Shown piece after piece: positions 21,875 through 30,332 of a DNA stretch of 31,406 bases. The notes beneath the pieces are model-generated. The model did no database searches. It worked only from the letters and a program-made list of their open reading frames with translations, and was not told the origin of the DNA. Origin of the DNA: a virus; the IMG/VR virus record IMGVR_UViG_3300035698_007375, positions 1 to 31,406 of that record; one strand, written 5' to 3'. A program made the translations under genes and the position numbers. How positions within the stretch are numbered: position 1 is the stretch's first letter; each line of letters opens with the position of its first letter.

Positions 21875-22118
21875 GAAGTTAATAGAACGTGCCAAGACCT
21901 ACGTCGTGATTGATAATAATGGAGTAGCAGTGAATTTGGGTTATGAAATTGAACGCCTGAGATCTGCATTAATTGATATCGCAAACCCAATGGCTATGTT
22001 TAAAAGACAAGCTGATACAGCTGGAGCTAAGCTTACGAGCTTAGCATTCTTTATCGGAAACAACCCGGAATTTCTAAAGAAGCTAGCAAAAGAAGCGTTG
22101 GAACCACAAGATGGATGA
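21864..22118 (+). CDS. Hypothetical 84-residue protein
   Basis: The start MTPEKLIERAKTYVVI at 21864 overlaps the previous gene by 11 bases; a longer reading from 21822 would overlap more. Residues 20-45 (GYEIERLRSALIDIANPMAM) and the C-terminal helix PEFLKKLAKEALE are typical of the same small-helical family as its neighbour. No ribosome-binding site is obvious, suggesting coupled translation. Function unknown. Confidence 0.55.
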   Translation: MTPEKLIERAKTYVVIDNNGVAVNLGYEIERLRSALIDIANPMAMFKRQADTAGAKLTSLAFFIGNNPEFLKKLAKEALEPQDG

Positions 22119-22146
22119 TATTTTAAAGAAGCGGTGGAGGGATAAT

Positions 22147-22317
22147 ATGCATAGCGCAGAAGACAGAGCACAAATTGCGGTATCCCATAGGAGGCTAGTG
22201 GAACAAGACTGGCTTTCCACCACAATGACTGAAGCACAGATAAAATCAGCACAGTTTCGTATTGAAAGTCTCAAGAAAGGTATTCCAAAGCGCCCGCAGC
22301 GGGGGCGTCGGCGATGA
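22147..22317 (+). CDS. Hypothetical basic protein (56 residues), last of plus-strand cluster
   Basis: The ATG at 22147 follows GGAGGG at 5 bases, the best ribosome-binding site in the cluster. An in-frame ATG at 22111, overlapping the previous gene by 8 bases, would give 68 residues. The product is helical and ends in a strongly basic tail (KGIPKRPQRGRRR), suggesting nucleic-acid binding. The gene ends 6 bases before the convergent homing-endonuclease gene. Confidence 0.55.
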   Translation: MHSAEDRAQIAVSHRRLVEQDWLSTTMTEAQIKSAQFRIESLKKGIPKRPQRGRRR

Positions 22318-22323
22318 CAAAGC

Positions 22324-22935
22324 TTATGGCTGATCAAACCACAAAGGCCATTTAGAACTATTCACTCTATATGAAATAATGCTATGATACTTAAATCCAT
22401 ATGCTTTCTGACATTCTGTTATAGTGTCATAAGCAACACCATCAGCAAAGATAGCTCTTGATTTGGGGTTATCTTTGCCGCGCATTACATGTCTATAGAC
22501 TTTATAATTTTTGGGCTTACCTTTGTGTGCTTTTCTGGCACCTTCACCAATTGCTTTCTTATGCTCATCAGTAAGAGTTCTTCCATAGAATGGATTTCCT
22601 TCTCCCGTATGAGCTTTAGATCTTTCAGTTTTAGATTCTTCGGTTTGTGTCCAGCCTGATGTATGGATTCCTGTAGGTCTTCCGCCAGTTAAGCCACCTG
22701 GTGACTTGTTCCACCCAATATGTGATTCAGGTCTATATAAAGCTTCCATATTTGATATGATTTCTTCTGTATTCTCATGCAAGACTTGGAGTATACAATT
22801 CTCATCTATTTGATCATGGCGTTTAATATGTTCACCGAGTCTGTCTTCTACATTTCTTTCAGTGATACCAATATAGCCTTCGGTATTAGGATCTTTCATA
22901 TCTTTGGTACGGATCCAATATAATGAGTATGTCAT
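22324..22935 (-). CDS. Free-standing GIY-YIG homing endonuclease
   Basis: A 203-residue protein of the Seg-like family. The GIY-YIG core is YSLYWI (3-8) and EGYIGITE (18-25), with the Arg of RLGEHIKRH and the Glu of NMEALYRPESHIGWNKSPGG. Then come NUMOD3-type DNA-binding repeats (GEGNPFYGRTLTDEHKKAIG and RGKDNPKSRAI) and a C-terminal NUMOD1/HTH-like segment (GVAYDTITECQKAYGF). Such enzymes cut related genomes that lack them and spread by recombination. It sits beyond the gp23 terminator, at the junction with the plus-strand cluster; AGGTAAG precedes the ATG. Confidence 0.9.
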   Translation of the reverse strand: MTYSLYWIRTKDMKDPNTEGYIGITERNVEDRLGEHIKRHDQIDENCILQVLHENTEEIISNMEALYRPESHIGWNKSPGGLTGGRPTGIHTSGWTQTEESKTERSKAHTGEGNPFYGRTLTDEHKKAIGEGARKAHKGKPKNYKVYRHVMRGKDNPKSRAIFADGVAYDTITECQKAYGFKYHSIISYRVNSSKWPLWFDQP

Positions 22936-22971
22936 TTCTTACCTATATTTACGAGTTGATTATTAGTAGTG

Positions 22972-22996
22972 AAGAAAAAGGGCGGCTCTGCCGCCC
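22972..22996 (-). terminator. Rho-independent terminator after gp23
   Basis: On the minus strand GGGCGGC-AGA-GCCGCCC (22996-22980) is a perfect 7-bp stem with a 3-base loop, followed by TTTTTCTTC. It lies 25 bases after the major capsid stop and ends the structural transcript before the homing endonuclease. Confidence 0.93.
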
Positions 22997-23020
22997 TAGT
23001 TTTAGAGGTTAACCCTCTTT

Positions 23021-24355
23021 TTACTGAAGAATGCCATCCACCCTGAAGATTCTGTAGTATTGATTGGTTCTTGCAGTTGCAAGACCGTTAGCAGGAGCAG
23101 TACCAACGAATGGGTTGGAGATCATACCGTAGCGGGTTTTGAAACCGATACGTGGCTGGAATGAGTCTTCTCTTACTGCACGCATCATAGTAAGCGGTAC
23201 GTATGGGCAATAGAAGACACCAGCATCATATGGGTTTGTCCCACGGTAGCCAACGTTGATGTAATCAACAATAGCATATGGATCAATGTAGACCTTGGTT
23301 CTACCGTTAATAAGACCGGCAAAGGTGTTGCCTGTATCATCAACTGTAAGGTTGGTCTGCAGCGCAGGTGCGTAAGAAAGCATGCCAGCTGCAACAAGTG
23401 CAGAAGCAACATCGGAGGAACAGATAATGAAGTTACCCTTACCGCGCCGAGTTTCTTTTGCAATCACGTTAGCTTCTCTTTCAAGCTGCAATACGAGACC
23501 CTTAAACTTTTCAACACTCCAACGGCCGTCAGCATCGGTTGCCAAGTTAAACACACCGTTGATAGCTGTGTTAGCCTGCAAACAACCAGTCTTAGCTTGG
23601 GAGTTGATAGTACGGATAAGTTCTCTGTTCTGCTCTGCAAGAACCTCGGTTACAAGGATGCTAGCAAGTTCATTTTCTGCATCAAGGCCATGGATAGCTT
23701 TAAGGTCTTGAGCCAATTCAATTGAATAGTCAGCCTTAAGTGCACGAGACACAGCAGTTACAGAAGCCTTTTCAATGGTGAAGCCCATGTTAGGGAATGC
23801 ATTATCGGTTGCATCGCCAAGTGCTTCAGCAGAGTCAGTGCTCATACCGGTGCCGAAGATATCTACAACACGGTCGTTGTTCATTGAGCTGTCAGCATTA
23901 GAATCAGTGATTCCGGAGAAGCCAGATGGACCTGCACTACCGTTACCGCCAGTTACACCAGTACCTGTGAAGGCTGTGTTAGCTTCACCAAACAATGCTT
24001 CGGCTGCACCAGTAGTACCTTGAACATAGCGGGACTTCATTGCGAAGACAAGACCAGTTGGGCCTGTCATTGGCTGAACACCGGCGACGTCAAATGCCAT
24101 CAGATTTGGAGCAGTACGTCGCACCAAGGAGATCAATACCGGATCCCAACGAGCTACAGAACTAGTATTAGTGGCTGGTGCAGCTTCATTAAGATCTTGC
24201 ATACCTGATTCTTCACGAAGAGAGTTATGCTCGTTTTCTAGAAGGGCTGCAGTAACCTTTTTCTTATAAGGATCGCTGATAACACCAGCTGATTCCTCGT
24301 TTAGTACGTCACCCCATTTTTGAACAAGGCTGTCGTAATTTAGTTGTGCGTTCAT
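23021..24355 (-). CDS. 23: Major capsid protein (gp23)
   Basis: A 444-residue HK97-fold capsid protein (T4: 521). Shared segments are RRTAPNLMAFDVAGVQPMTGPTG (partial match to T4's RRAIPNLIAFDICGVQPM), LKADYSIELAQDLKAIHG, GRGKGNFIICSSDVASAL, YIDPYA and FKTRYGM. A likely gp21 cleavage site follows Glu57 in QDLNE-AAPA (L-x-E pattern), which would remove the N-terminal propeptide. Residues 120-160 are Gly/Ser/Thr-rich and differ from T4. AAGGAG stands before the ATG. No gene 24 follows. Confidence 0.97.
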   Translation of the reverse strand: MNAQLNYDSLVQKWGDVLNEESAGVISDPYKKKVTAALLENEHNSLREESGMQDLNEAAPATNTSSVARWDPVLISLVRRTAPNLMAFDVAGVQPMTGPTGLVFAMKSRYVQGTTGAAEALFGEANTAFTGTGVTGGNGSAGPSGFSGITDSNADSSMNNDRVVDIFGTGMSTDSAEALGDATDNAFPNMGFTIEKASVTAVSRALKADYSIELAQDLKAIHGLDAENELASILVTEVLAEQNRELIRTINSQAKTGCLQANTAINGVFNLATDADGRWSVEKFKGLVLQLEREANVIAKETRRGKGNFIICSSDVASALVAAGMLSYAPALQTNLTVDDTGNTFAGLINGRTKVYIDPYAIVDYINVGYRGTNPYDAGVFYCPYVPLTMMRAVREDSFQPRIGFKTRYGMISNPFVGTAPANGLATARTNQYYRIFRVDGILQ

Positions 24356-24368
24356 GAGTATTTACTCC

Positions 24369-25280
24369 TTAGAATTTTTTATTTGCTGCGCGAATAGCTT
24401 TCAGATATTGGCCCATCTGTGAATTGTCACAAGTGACAACTTCAGAACCAACTTCTGTCTTCTCTTCGTTCAATGATGTATTAGTCTTTGTAGTAGAGAA
24501 CATAGATTCTTTCAGATCTTCAACCTTTTGTGTAAAGGTATCTGCATCTTCATACTCGATGTTTTCAGCAAGACTACGAAGTTTATCAACCTGAGTATCG
24601 GCAAGACCGTTTGAAGCTTCTCGGATAACCAAGTCCTTCTCAAGTACTTCCTTTTCCTCTTTTAGAGCAATAGCTTCAATAGTAATCTCGTTGATTTGTG
24701 CTTCCATAGATTCAACTTTTTCACTAAGCTGATCAACTAGATCTACCTTGGATTCTGGAACTTCTACGTAGGACTCTTCAAACAAGGTCTTCAAGCCACT
24801 CATGAAGTCTTCTGCAATCTCGGATTTGATACCGGCTTCAATTGCAATTTCATTTTCCTTCATGAATTTTTCTACAACAAACTGAAGATAACCATCAACT
24901 TTTTCTACCAGATCTTCGGCAAACTCGTTCTTTGATTCTTCTAGCTCAAGGTCATATGTTTCTTGCATAGTTCCCATTTGTTCTGTGATAGCATTTTCTA
25001 CCGCAGATTCAAAAATTGTAGCAGCTTTTCTCTTGAAGTCTTCTGTAAGTGACTCATCTTCATCAGTCAGTTCAGAGAAGTCTTCCTTGTAAGTGCCTTT
25101 AGCAGGAGTGCCAGCCGCCGACGTATCTGCTTTATCAACAGTTTTGTCACCACCAGGCTTGTCGCTTTTTCTCTTCTTACCGGTTGGGCCAACGTCATCA
25201 GCTTTCTTCACAGAATTGACAGAATCTTCTTCTGTGCTATCAGCTGCTTCGTTAATTTCACCCTGTGTACGTTTAAACAT
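24369..25280 (-). CDS. 22: Prohead scaffold core protein (gp22)
   Basis: A 303-residue, strongly acidic, mostly helical protein between the protease and capsid genes, as in T4 (gp22, 269). A low-complexity Lys/Gly/Asp linker (25-65) is followed by long heptad-like helices (VDLVDQLSEKVESMEAQINE and onward) and ends with MGQYLKAIRAANKKF. It forms the internal scaffold that the gp21 protease degrades during head maturation. Its first codon overlaps the gp21 stop (TAATG). Confidence 0.9.
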   Translation of the reverse strand: MFKRTQGEINEAADSTEEDSVNSVKKADDVGPTGKKRKSDKPGGDKTVDKADTSAAGTPAKGTYKEDFSELTDEDESLTEDFKRKAATIFESAVENAITEQMGTMQETYDLELEESKNEFAEDLVEKVDGYLQFVVEKFMKENEIAIEAGIKSEIAEDFMSGLKTLFEESYVEVPESKVDLVDQLSEKVESMEAQINEITIEAIALKEEKEVLEKDLVIREASNGLADTQVDKLRSLAENIEYEDADTFTQKVEDLKESMFSTTKTNTSLNEEKTEVGSEVVTCDNSQMGQYLKAIRAANKKF

Positions 25281-25954
25281 TAGTTTTGTTTCCTATAAGT
25301 TTGTTCGACAAGGGAGAGGAAATTCTTAAATTCCCGAGCTTGTGCTTCAATTAAAGCTGGCCCAGATTTACTTCGGATTTCAGTCTCAATTCTTTCAAGT
25401 TCTTGTGACTCAACGGCTCCATTATTCCAGATCCAGTCAACTCCTTCCATAATCCCATTCACAAAAGCTTCAGGGGCGGAAGGATCATGGACAATATCAA
25501 CAGCAGTAAGTATGAAATTATCTTTCACATATTGCTTGCCGTTTGATTCCACAAGATTTCCCATTCCACGAGTAGATACACCAAGCTTAACACCACCTTC
25601 AATAAGACCTCTTACAATCTGACCGTTTGGAGTATTAAGTATAAGTGCTTTACCCACTACACTATTTCCCTCAAGCTTGAGTTCTGTAATGCGGTGTGAT
25701 ACTTTGTCATAATTAACCGAGGGGCTCTTGGGATGATTCAATTCACCCACAGCTCTACCGGTCTCAACTTGTTCTTTCATATACTTAAGAACTGAATTTG
25801 ACATCACGTTCTTAGGATATATTCTTCCATTTCTGTTTTCAACTTCTGCAGCAGCAAATTGACCAGAGATGTAAAGGTCCTTTTTAGAACCAGTACCTTC
25901 CTCAATAACCTCAACTTCTAGAGTCGGCTCAGAATATTCACAGATTAGTTTCAT
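25280..25954 (-). CDS. 21: Prohead protease (gp21)
   Basis: A 224-residue herpes/T4-type serine protease (T4: 212). Seen: LYISGQFAAAEVENRNGRIYP, the catalytic His in GELNHPK near residue 93, and the catalytic Ser in LGVSTRGMG near residue 147, followed by VDIVHDPSAPEAFV. It cleaves capsid and scaffold proteins at (L/I)-x-E sites after assembly. The ATG overlaps the upstream prohead-core stop as ATGA. Confidence 0.95.
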   Translation of the reverse strand: MKLICEYSEPTLEVEVIEEGTGSKKDLYISGQFAAAEVENRNGRIYPKNVMSNSVLKYMKEQVETGRAVGELNHPKSPSVNYDKVSHRITELKLEGNSVVGKALILNTPNGQIVRGLIEGGVKLGVSTRGMGNLVESNGKQYVKDNFILTAVDIVHDPSAPEAFVNGIMEGVDWIWNNGAVESQELERIETEIRSKSGPALIEAQAREFKNFLSLVEQTYRKQN

Positions 25955-26223
25955 TTATCAAGATCTCTTTTTTTCTTATCTTGATGCTTTTTAATGTACT
26001 GCAGATCTGCTTCTTCGGCACTGGCAGATCTCATAGACTTTTTAGCTTTCTTAGCTCTTTCTTCTTCTGTTTCCTCTTGTACTGAAAACATAGAAGCCGA
26101 AACTTCTTTTTTCATACCATCAGTCTCTGTCATGATTCTATCAGTCATCTGTGAAGAAAATTCAGCAGAAGCTTTAACAGTATCTCCATTTCCGATATGT
26201 TTAATGAGATCTAATACTGACAT
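25951..26223 (-). CDS. 67: Prohead core protein (gp67-like)
   Basis: A 90-residue charged protein directly before the protease gene, where T4 has genes 67 and 68. The N-terminus is helical (SVLDLIKHIGNGDTVKASAE) and the C-terminus is lysine-rich (EEERAKKAKKSMRS, KKHQDKKKRDLDK). The call rests on position, size and composition; sequence similarity is weak, and it could equally correspond to gp68. It has its own late promoter. Confidence 0.65.
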   Translation of the reverse strand: MSVLDLIKHIGNGDTVKASAEFSSQMTDRIMTETDGMKKEVSASMFSVQEETEEERAKKAKKSMRSASAEEADLQYIKKHQDKKKRDLDK

Positions 26224-26246
26224 AATTAATCCTTTAATGTTGAATA

Positions 26247-26254
26247 TATTTATA
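26247..26254 (-). promoter_or_regulatory. Late promoter TATAAATA before the prohead core gene
   Basis: Exact late element in the 42-base gap between the portal stop and the prohead-core ATG, 24 bases before that ATG. It would drive the core, protease, scaffold and capsid genes. Confidence 0.85.
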
Positions 26255-26265
26255 AAGCTAAGACT

Positions 26266-27933
26266 TTAAGATTTCTTTTCATCTTTTTTATCTTTAGCAG
26301 CTGGTTTAGGTTCTACCTTAGGTTCTGCTTTAGGAGCAGGTTCAGGAGCAGGTTCAGGAGCAACAGGCTGGATACTAAAGGTCTGAGCTGCAGGCGGAAT
26401 ATCTGCCCCCATCTCATCTTCACCTTCTTCACCTTCTTCACCTTCTTTTTCCTTAAGTTCTCTTTCCTTCTCAACTTCCTTAATTTCTTCTTCAGTCATC
26501 CGAAGGATCTTCTGCATGACATATTCGTCTGTAAAGTATCCACCATTGATTTCAGAGTTACCAATGATATAGTTTTCAATAATACTTAATGTCTGTAATC
26601 TTTCTCTGACAATCTCTACTTCTTTTAATTCAGCAAAGGCATTGTCTCGAGAAAAATCAATTTTAATCTTTGTCTTCCACTGATTCCAATCTTCCTCAGT
26701 GATAATACCCTTCAGCATTAATTGAATCTTAAGAGGGTTGAGTAGAATATAAGAGAATCTAGTTCTGAGTCTATCAATGAACTTCTGAAACTTGATTTCT
26801 TCTCTTGAAACTTCATTAGATCTACCCATTGAAAATGGTGATTCCTGTTCAAGTCTATTCAAAGGCACATTTAATGCCTTATATAGACCCTTCTGAAAAT
26901 AAACAATGTCTTCAATATCACCGAGATTCTGTCCACCTGGCAGAGTACTAATTTCAGTACCTCTTCCGCCTTCTCTTCTTGGAAGCCAGAAGTCCTCAAG
27001 CATAGTCATATGCTTCCGATCATCTTTAATCTGACCAGTTTCAGCATCATAAACAAGTTTGTTTCTATACTTAGCCTGGATGTTCTTCATATACTCCTCA
27101 GCCTTAGCCTTGGGAAGATTACCGACATCAATATAGAACATTCTTCTTTCTGGTGCTCTGGATAGACGATAGATCACCATTGAGTCTTCCATCATTCTCA
27201 ATTGGTTTGCTGGTTTAATAGCTTTATGCAAGTGAGAAATAATGTTCTTTCGGCCTTCATCAAGAAGCCCGCTAGTTACATAATTAATAGAATCCTTGGT
27301 GAATTTCGCACCTTGAACATTATTGCCTGGCTTCTCTTGAAAGATAAAGAACTCGTTAACTTTATCAATTACTTTAATGCCAGTCTTATCATCTGTTGAA
27401 TAGATGATTTCTTTCATCTTTCTCATTTTAGCAGAGTCGATATATCTAAGCTCTTCAATGCCAGCCTTCTCATTATCTGGGTTAACAATAATGTGCTGGT
27501 AGAATCTACCGTCAACATACCACCTTTTAAAGATATCAGAAGCATCCTCGCCAAAATTTGTCAGAGCTAGAATTTCTTCAAACTCTTCTTTAACTCTTTT
27601 TTTAACTGATTCAGAAACCTTATCAAGTTTCTCCAGGTTCAATTCAACCATATTTTTTTCTGATGTATATGTAATAGACTCGTTAACAATCTCTTCAATA
27701 GCAGTATCAACCTCAGGATTCATAGCAATGCCACGATACTTGAGAATTTGTTCTGTATTGTCTTTTGATTGGTCTCCGTGGATATCTACATATTGCCCAT
27801 AATGGCCAGCAGAACCAACTATTGTATAGCCAGAGCCATCCTCATCTCTTTGAGGGACTACTGACTTTTGTTCTTTGGGAGTTTGAGCCTTTTTAAGCTC
27901 AAACCCAAATAATTTAATACCTTGCTCTAGCAT
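26266..27933 (-). CDS. 20: Portal protein (gp20)
   Basis: A 555-residue portal protein (T4: 524) forming the dodecameric vertex through which DNA is packaged and to which the tail joins. Characteristic stretches are YRGIAMNPEVDTAIEEIVNE, EEILALTNF, RWYVDGRFYQHIIV, LRMMEDSMVIYRLSRAPERR-type text (RMFYIDVGNLP), MLEDFWLPRREGGRGTEI and PLNRLEQE. The C-terminal 60 residues are unusual: a Glu/Gly run, then Pro-Ala-Glu repeats (APEPAPEPAP, AEPKVEPKP) and a Lys/Asp tail. The gene starts 14 bases after gp19. Confidence 0.97.
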   Translation of the reverse strand: MLEQGIKLFGFELKKAQTPKEQKSVVPQRDEDGSGYTIVGSAGHYGQYVDIHGDQSKDNTEQILKYRGIAMNPEVDTAIEEIVNESITYTSEKNMVELNLEKLDKVSESVKKRVKEEFEEILALTNFGEDASDIFKRWYVDGRFYQHIIVNPDNEKAGIEELRYIDSAKMRKMKEIIYSTDDKTGIKVIDKVNEFFIFQEKPGNNVQGAKFTKDSINYVTSGLLDEGRKNIISHLHKAIKPANQLRMMEDSMVIYRLSRAPERRMFYIDVGNLPKAKAEEYMKNIQAKYRNKLVYDAETGQIKDDRKHMTMLEDFWLPRREGGRGTEISTLPGGQNLGDIEDIVYFQKGLYKALNVPLNRLEQESPFSMGRSNEVSREEIKFQKFIDRLRTRFSYILLNPLKIQLMLKGIITEEDWNQWKTKIKIDFSRDNAFAELKEVEIVRERLQTLSIIENYIIGNSEINGGYFTDEYVMQKILRMTEEEIKEVEKERELKEKEGEEGEEGEDEMGADIPPAAQTFSIQPVAPEPAPEPAPKAEPKVEPKPAAKDKKDEKKS

Positions 27934-27947
27934 TATTCACTTTCTAA

Positions 27948-28478
27948 TTAAGTAGTAGTAGAGGAAACCCAATAGTCATAGGTAAAGGTGCAACCAAACT
28001 CTTCAATAGCATTAGTATTATCATAAGAAAGATCAATAGCATCAAGCTGTGTAGGATATGCATTATAGAAAGTGTACTTTTTAATTTCAGCACCATTTCT
28101 ATCAAGCTGCTTAACAAACATCTGTCTCTGATAAGCCAACGGCTGAACAGCTCCAACATTTGCTTCATGAGAGTTAATAAGATTCATCCACTCTTCTAAA
28201 GCATTTCTGATACTAAAGTCAGTATCATTAATGAAGGTTGTTGTCCACGGCTCGAATGTTCTATCACCAGCAAAGTTTGCAACTCTGCCTCGGAATGGAA
28301 TCTCAATGCCCCCGACAGTAGATGCCGGGAGTTGAGCTGATTTACATAGAGTTGTTAAGACTCTATCTTCTGGTTTGTTAACACCACCTGGGAAGCTGAT
28401 ATTAATTTCAAACATGTTAGCTCTTGCGCCGCCACCAGTTAGTGCAGCTTTAAGATCGTTTACGCCTAGAATAGCCAT
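27948..28478 (-). CDS. 19: Tail tube protein (gp19)
   Basis: A 176-residue protein (T4: 163) with the gp19 pattern: FEINISFPGG, CKSAQLPASTVGGIEIPFRG, the hallmark FAGDRTFEPWTTTFINDTDF (T4: VAGDRTFDDWTVTVMNDE), LEEWMNLI, and the C-terminal TFYNAYPTQLDAIDLSYD and FTYDYWV. It stacks in hexamers to form the inner tube of the contractile tail. It lies 10 bases after the sheath gene, with AAGGAG before its ATG. Confidence 0.96.
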   Translation of the reverse strand: MAILGVNDLKAALTGGGARANMFEINISFPGGVNKPEDRVLTTLCKSAQLPASTVGGIEIPFRGRVANFAGDRTFEPWTTTFINDTDFSIRNALEEWMNLINSHEANVGAVQPLAYQRQMFVKQLDRNGAEIKKYTFYNAYPTQLDAIDLSYDNTNAIEEFGCTFTYDYWVSSTTT

Positions 28479-28488
28479 TTAATTCTCC

Positions 28489-30225
28489 TTAAACCCCTGA
28501 GACTTCATCAAAGTTGGCACCAGTTCTGGTAGCAACAAAGTTCAGAGTAATATAGTTAATAGAACGAGCAGGCTTAATGAAGAAAGTGGCAATAAACTCA
28601 TTATTGTCAATCACCTGGGGTGTGTTGTTAGTTTCATCACATACAACTCTAAACTCAGTAATTCCTTTTCGTCCCTGCACAGCTCTAAGATATGGCTCAA
28701 TTTTACCAATGAACTCAGCTCGGGTAAACTCATCATTGAATTGGAATAGAACATCTCTTGAAGCAAAGCTGATAGCTCTCTCAATAACCAAGAACAATCT
28801 TCTTACATTAATCCTATCAAAGGCAGACGGTCTACGTAGCAATGTCTTATCACCGTATAGAACAACACCTTGACCAGGAAGATTTACAATTGGATTCACA
28901 TTGGCCTTATATAGAGTATCTCTGTCCGCTTTAAGAGGCGAATAGGCAAGGCCCGTGATTCCGAAGTACTGTCCTCTTCTGATGCCGGCTGGTGAGAACC
29001 AAGGAGCCGAGTTGTCTTCAGTAGCAGCCATAAGACCAGCAGTAGAAGAAGCAGCAGGGATAAAGATATACTTATCATTATATTTATCATACACCTTAAG
29101 GTAGTTATTATCACAAACACCATAAGAGCTAGAAGTAAGACCTGAAGCAAAGGTGACTGTTGAAGCTACTTCCGCGCCAGAATTATTGATAATTGAAGCT
29201 CTGTTGGGTGATGTTACAGCAACACAGTCAGCTCTACTTAGAGCCGCGGTTGAGATAAGATCATTCATAACTGTAACCTGATCAGTAGATGAAGCCATTT
29301 CTGGAGCAATCAAGAAGTCAACAGTAGTTGTTTCAGGATCTTCAAATACATCAAAGCCGCCAAGAACTTCTGAAGTTCCAAGTGGACCTGAGTTTACACC
29401 AGAGCCAAGATTCTTAGTTGCAACATCAAGAGTTGATGCAGCAGAATAGTCCTTAGTTGTGCCGGGTGTAAGTGCATCACCAGCACCAGTAGCTCTGTAG
29501 TCAGAATCAAACTGCACCATCCACGCAAAGCTTGAACGATCATTGAACACATTTACTGCATAGTTGGATGAGCCATCTGTGTTCTTAGCGTCACTAGCCA
29601 TTGAAAGGAATGGATATGTTTCTAGGACAGACCCAGGTGTACCAGTAAAGCCACCACGGATGTCTACAACTGCAATGTGAACTTCATCTCGAACACCTTG
29701 GCGATTGCTTGCGTAAGCTGAGGTACCTGGAGCTGAAGAGAAAGACCCTTTATATGCCCAGTTATCATAGTCTGAATCTGCTGAACCAGCGGGACAGATA
29801 GAGATTCTTAGACCGTTGGCAATATCACCAGGATATTTACCGATGAAAGTATGATCAGAATCATTCAGTGTTTCTAGTTGATTATCAAAGTGTTCTCTAT
29901 TTTTAATGATTGGAGTAGCTGCTGTTGCATCTGAATCGGATGCGTTACGTGCAGCAGACGTGATACCACGAACAAGCTGTAACGTATCTGAGTATCTCAA
30001 AAAGTATGCAGCTGAGTGAAAATCTACTGTGTTTGCGTCGGTTGGCGTGCCAACCTCTTCTACAAGTCCTGCTTCATTTGCAATAAGCATTGGCTCATTT
30101 ACTGGTCCCCAGCTGAAGTTGCCGACAAAGGCACCAACTGAAGTGGTCTTATTTTGAACTGTACCAGTAAGGTCAATTTCTTTTACGACAATGTCAGGAG
30201 ACTTGGATGGTGATCCTAGTGACAT
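28489..30225 (-). CDS. 18: Tail sheath protein (gp18)
   Basis: A 578-residue contractile sheath protein (T4: 659). The N-terminus (SPSKSPDIVVKEIDLTGTVQ, VGAFVGNFSWGPVNEP) matches sheath subunits. The middle is a Ser/Thr/Ala/Asp-rich variable domain. The conserved C-terminal domain has WFSPAGIRRGQYFGI, VNPIVNLPGQGVVLYGDKTL, FDRINVRRLFLVIERAI, FQFNDEFTRAEFIG and FFIKPARSINYITLNFVAT. It has a late promoter and a ribosome-binding site (AGGAGAA) of its own. Confidence 0.97.
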   Translation of the reverse strand: MSLGSPSKSPDIVVKEIDLTGTVQNKTTSVGAFVGNFSWGPVNEPMLIANEAGLVEEVGTPTDANTVDFHSAAYFLRYSDTLQLVRGITSAARNASDSDATAATPIIKNREHFDNQLETLNDSDHTFIGKYPGDIANGLRISICPAGSADSDYDNWAYKGSFSSAPGTSAYASNRQGVRDEVHIAVVDIRGGFTGTPGSVLETYPFLSMASDAKNTDGSSNYAVNVFNDRSSFAWMVQFDSDYRATGAGDALTPGTTKDYSAASTLDVATKNLGSGVNSGPLGTSEVLGGFDVFEDPETTTVDFLIAPEMASSTDQVTVMNDLISTAALSRADCVAVTSPNRASIINNSGAEVASTVTFASGLTSSSYGVCDNNYLKVYDKYNDKYIFIPAASSTAGLMAATEDNSAPWFSPAGIRRGQYFGITGLAYSPLKADRDTLYKANVNPIVNLPGQGVVLYGDKTLLRRPSAFDRINVRRLFLVIERAISFASRDVLFQFNDEFTRAEFIGKIEPYLRAVQGRKGITEFRVVCDETNNTPQVIDNNEFIATFFIKPARSINYITLNFVATRTGANFDEVSGV

Positions 30226-30240
30226 TTATATTCTCCTATG

Positions 30241-30256
30241 TATGATGCGAATCATA
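30241..30256. repeat. Short perfect inverted repeat in the gp18 leader
   Basis: TATGAT-GCGA-ATCATA on the plus strand: a perfect 6-bp stem with a 4-base loop. It lies between the late promoter and the gp18 ribosome-binding site, so the gp18 mRNA leader can fold here. It may stabilise the 5' end; the stem is AT-rich and weak. Confidence 0.4.
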
Positions 30257-30280
30257 ATACGGTAAATCAATTTATGTTTA

Positions 30281-30288
30281 TATTTATA
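30281..30288 (-). promoter_or_regulatory. Late promoter TATAAATA for gp18
   Basis: Exact late element in the 107-base gap between the terminase stop and the sheath ATG, flanked by T-rich sequence upstream as in T4 late promoters. The start site would be near 30275, giving a leader of about 50 bases. Confidence 0.88.
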
Positions 30289-30332
30289 AAAACTCGAAAT
30301 TAGAATATGATGGCTGCTCTTCAAAGTCTCTG

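Noticed and set aside
22291-22307. GC-rich hairpin CGCCC-N7-GGGCG at the end of the plus-strand cluster as a terminator
   Set aside because: It lies inside coding sequence for a basic tail and lacks a T-run on the plus strand; a weak bidirectional role cannot be excluded.
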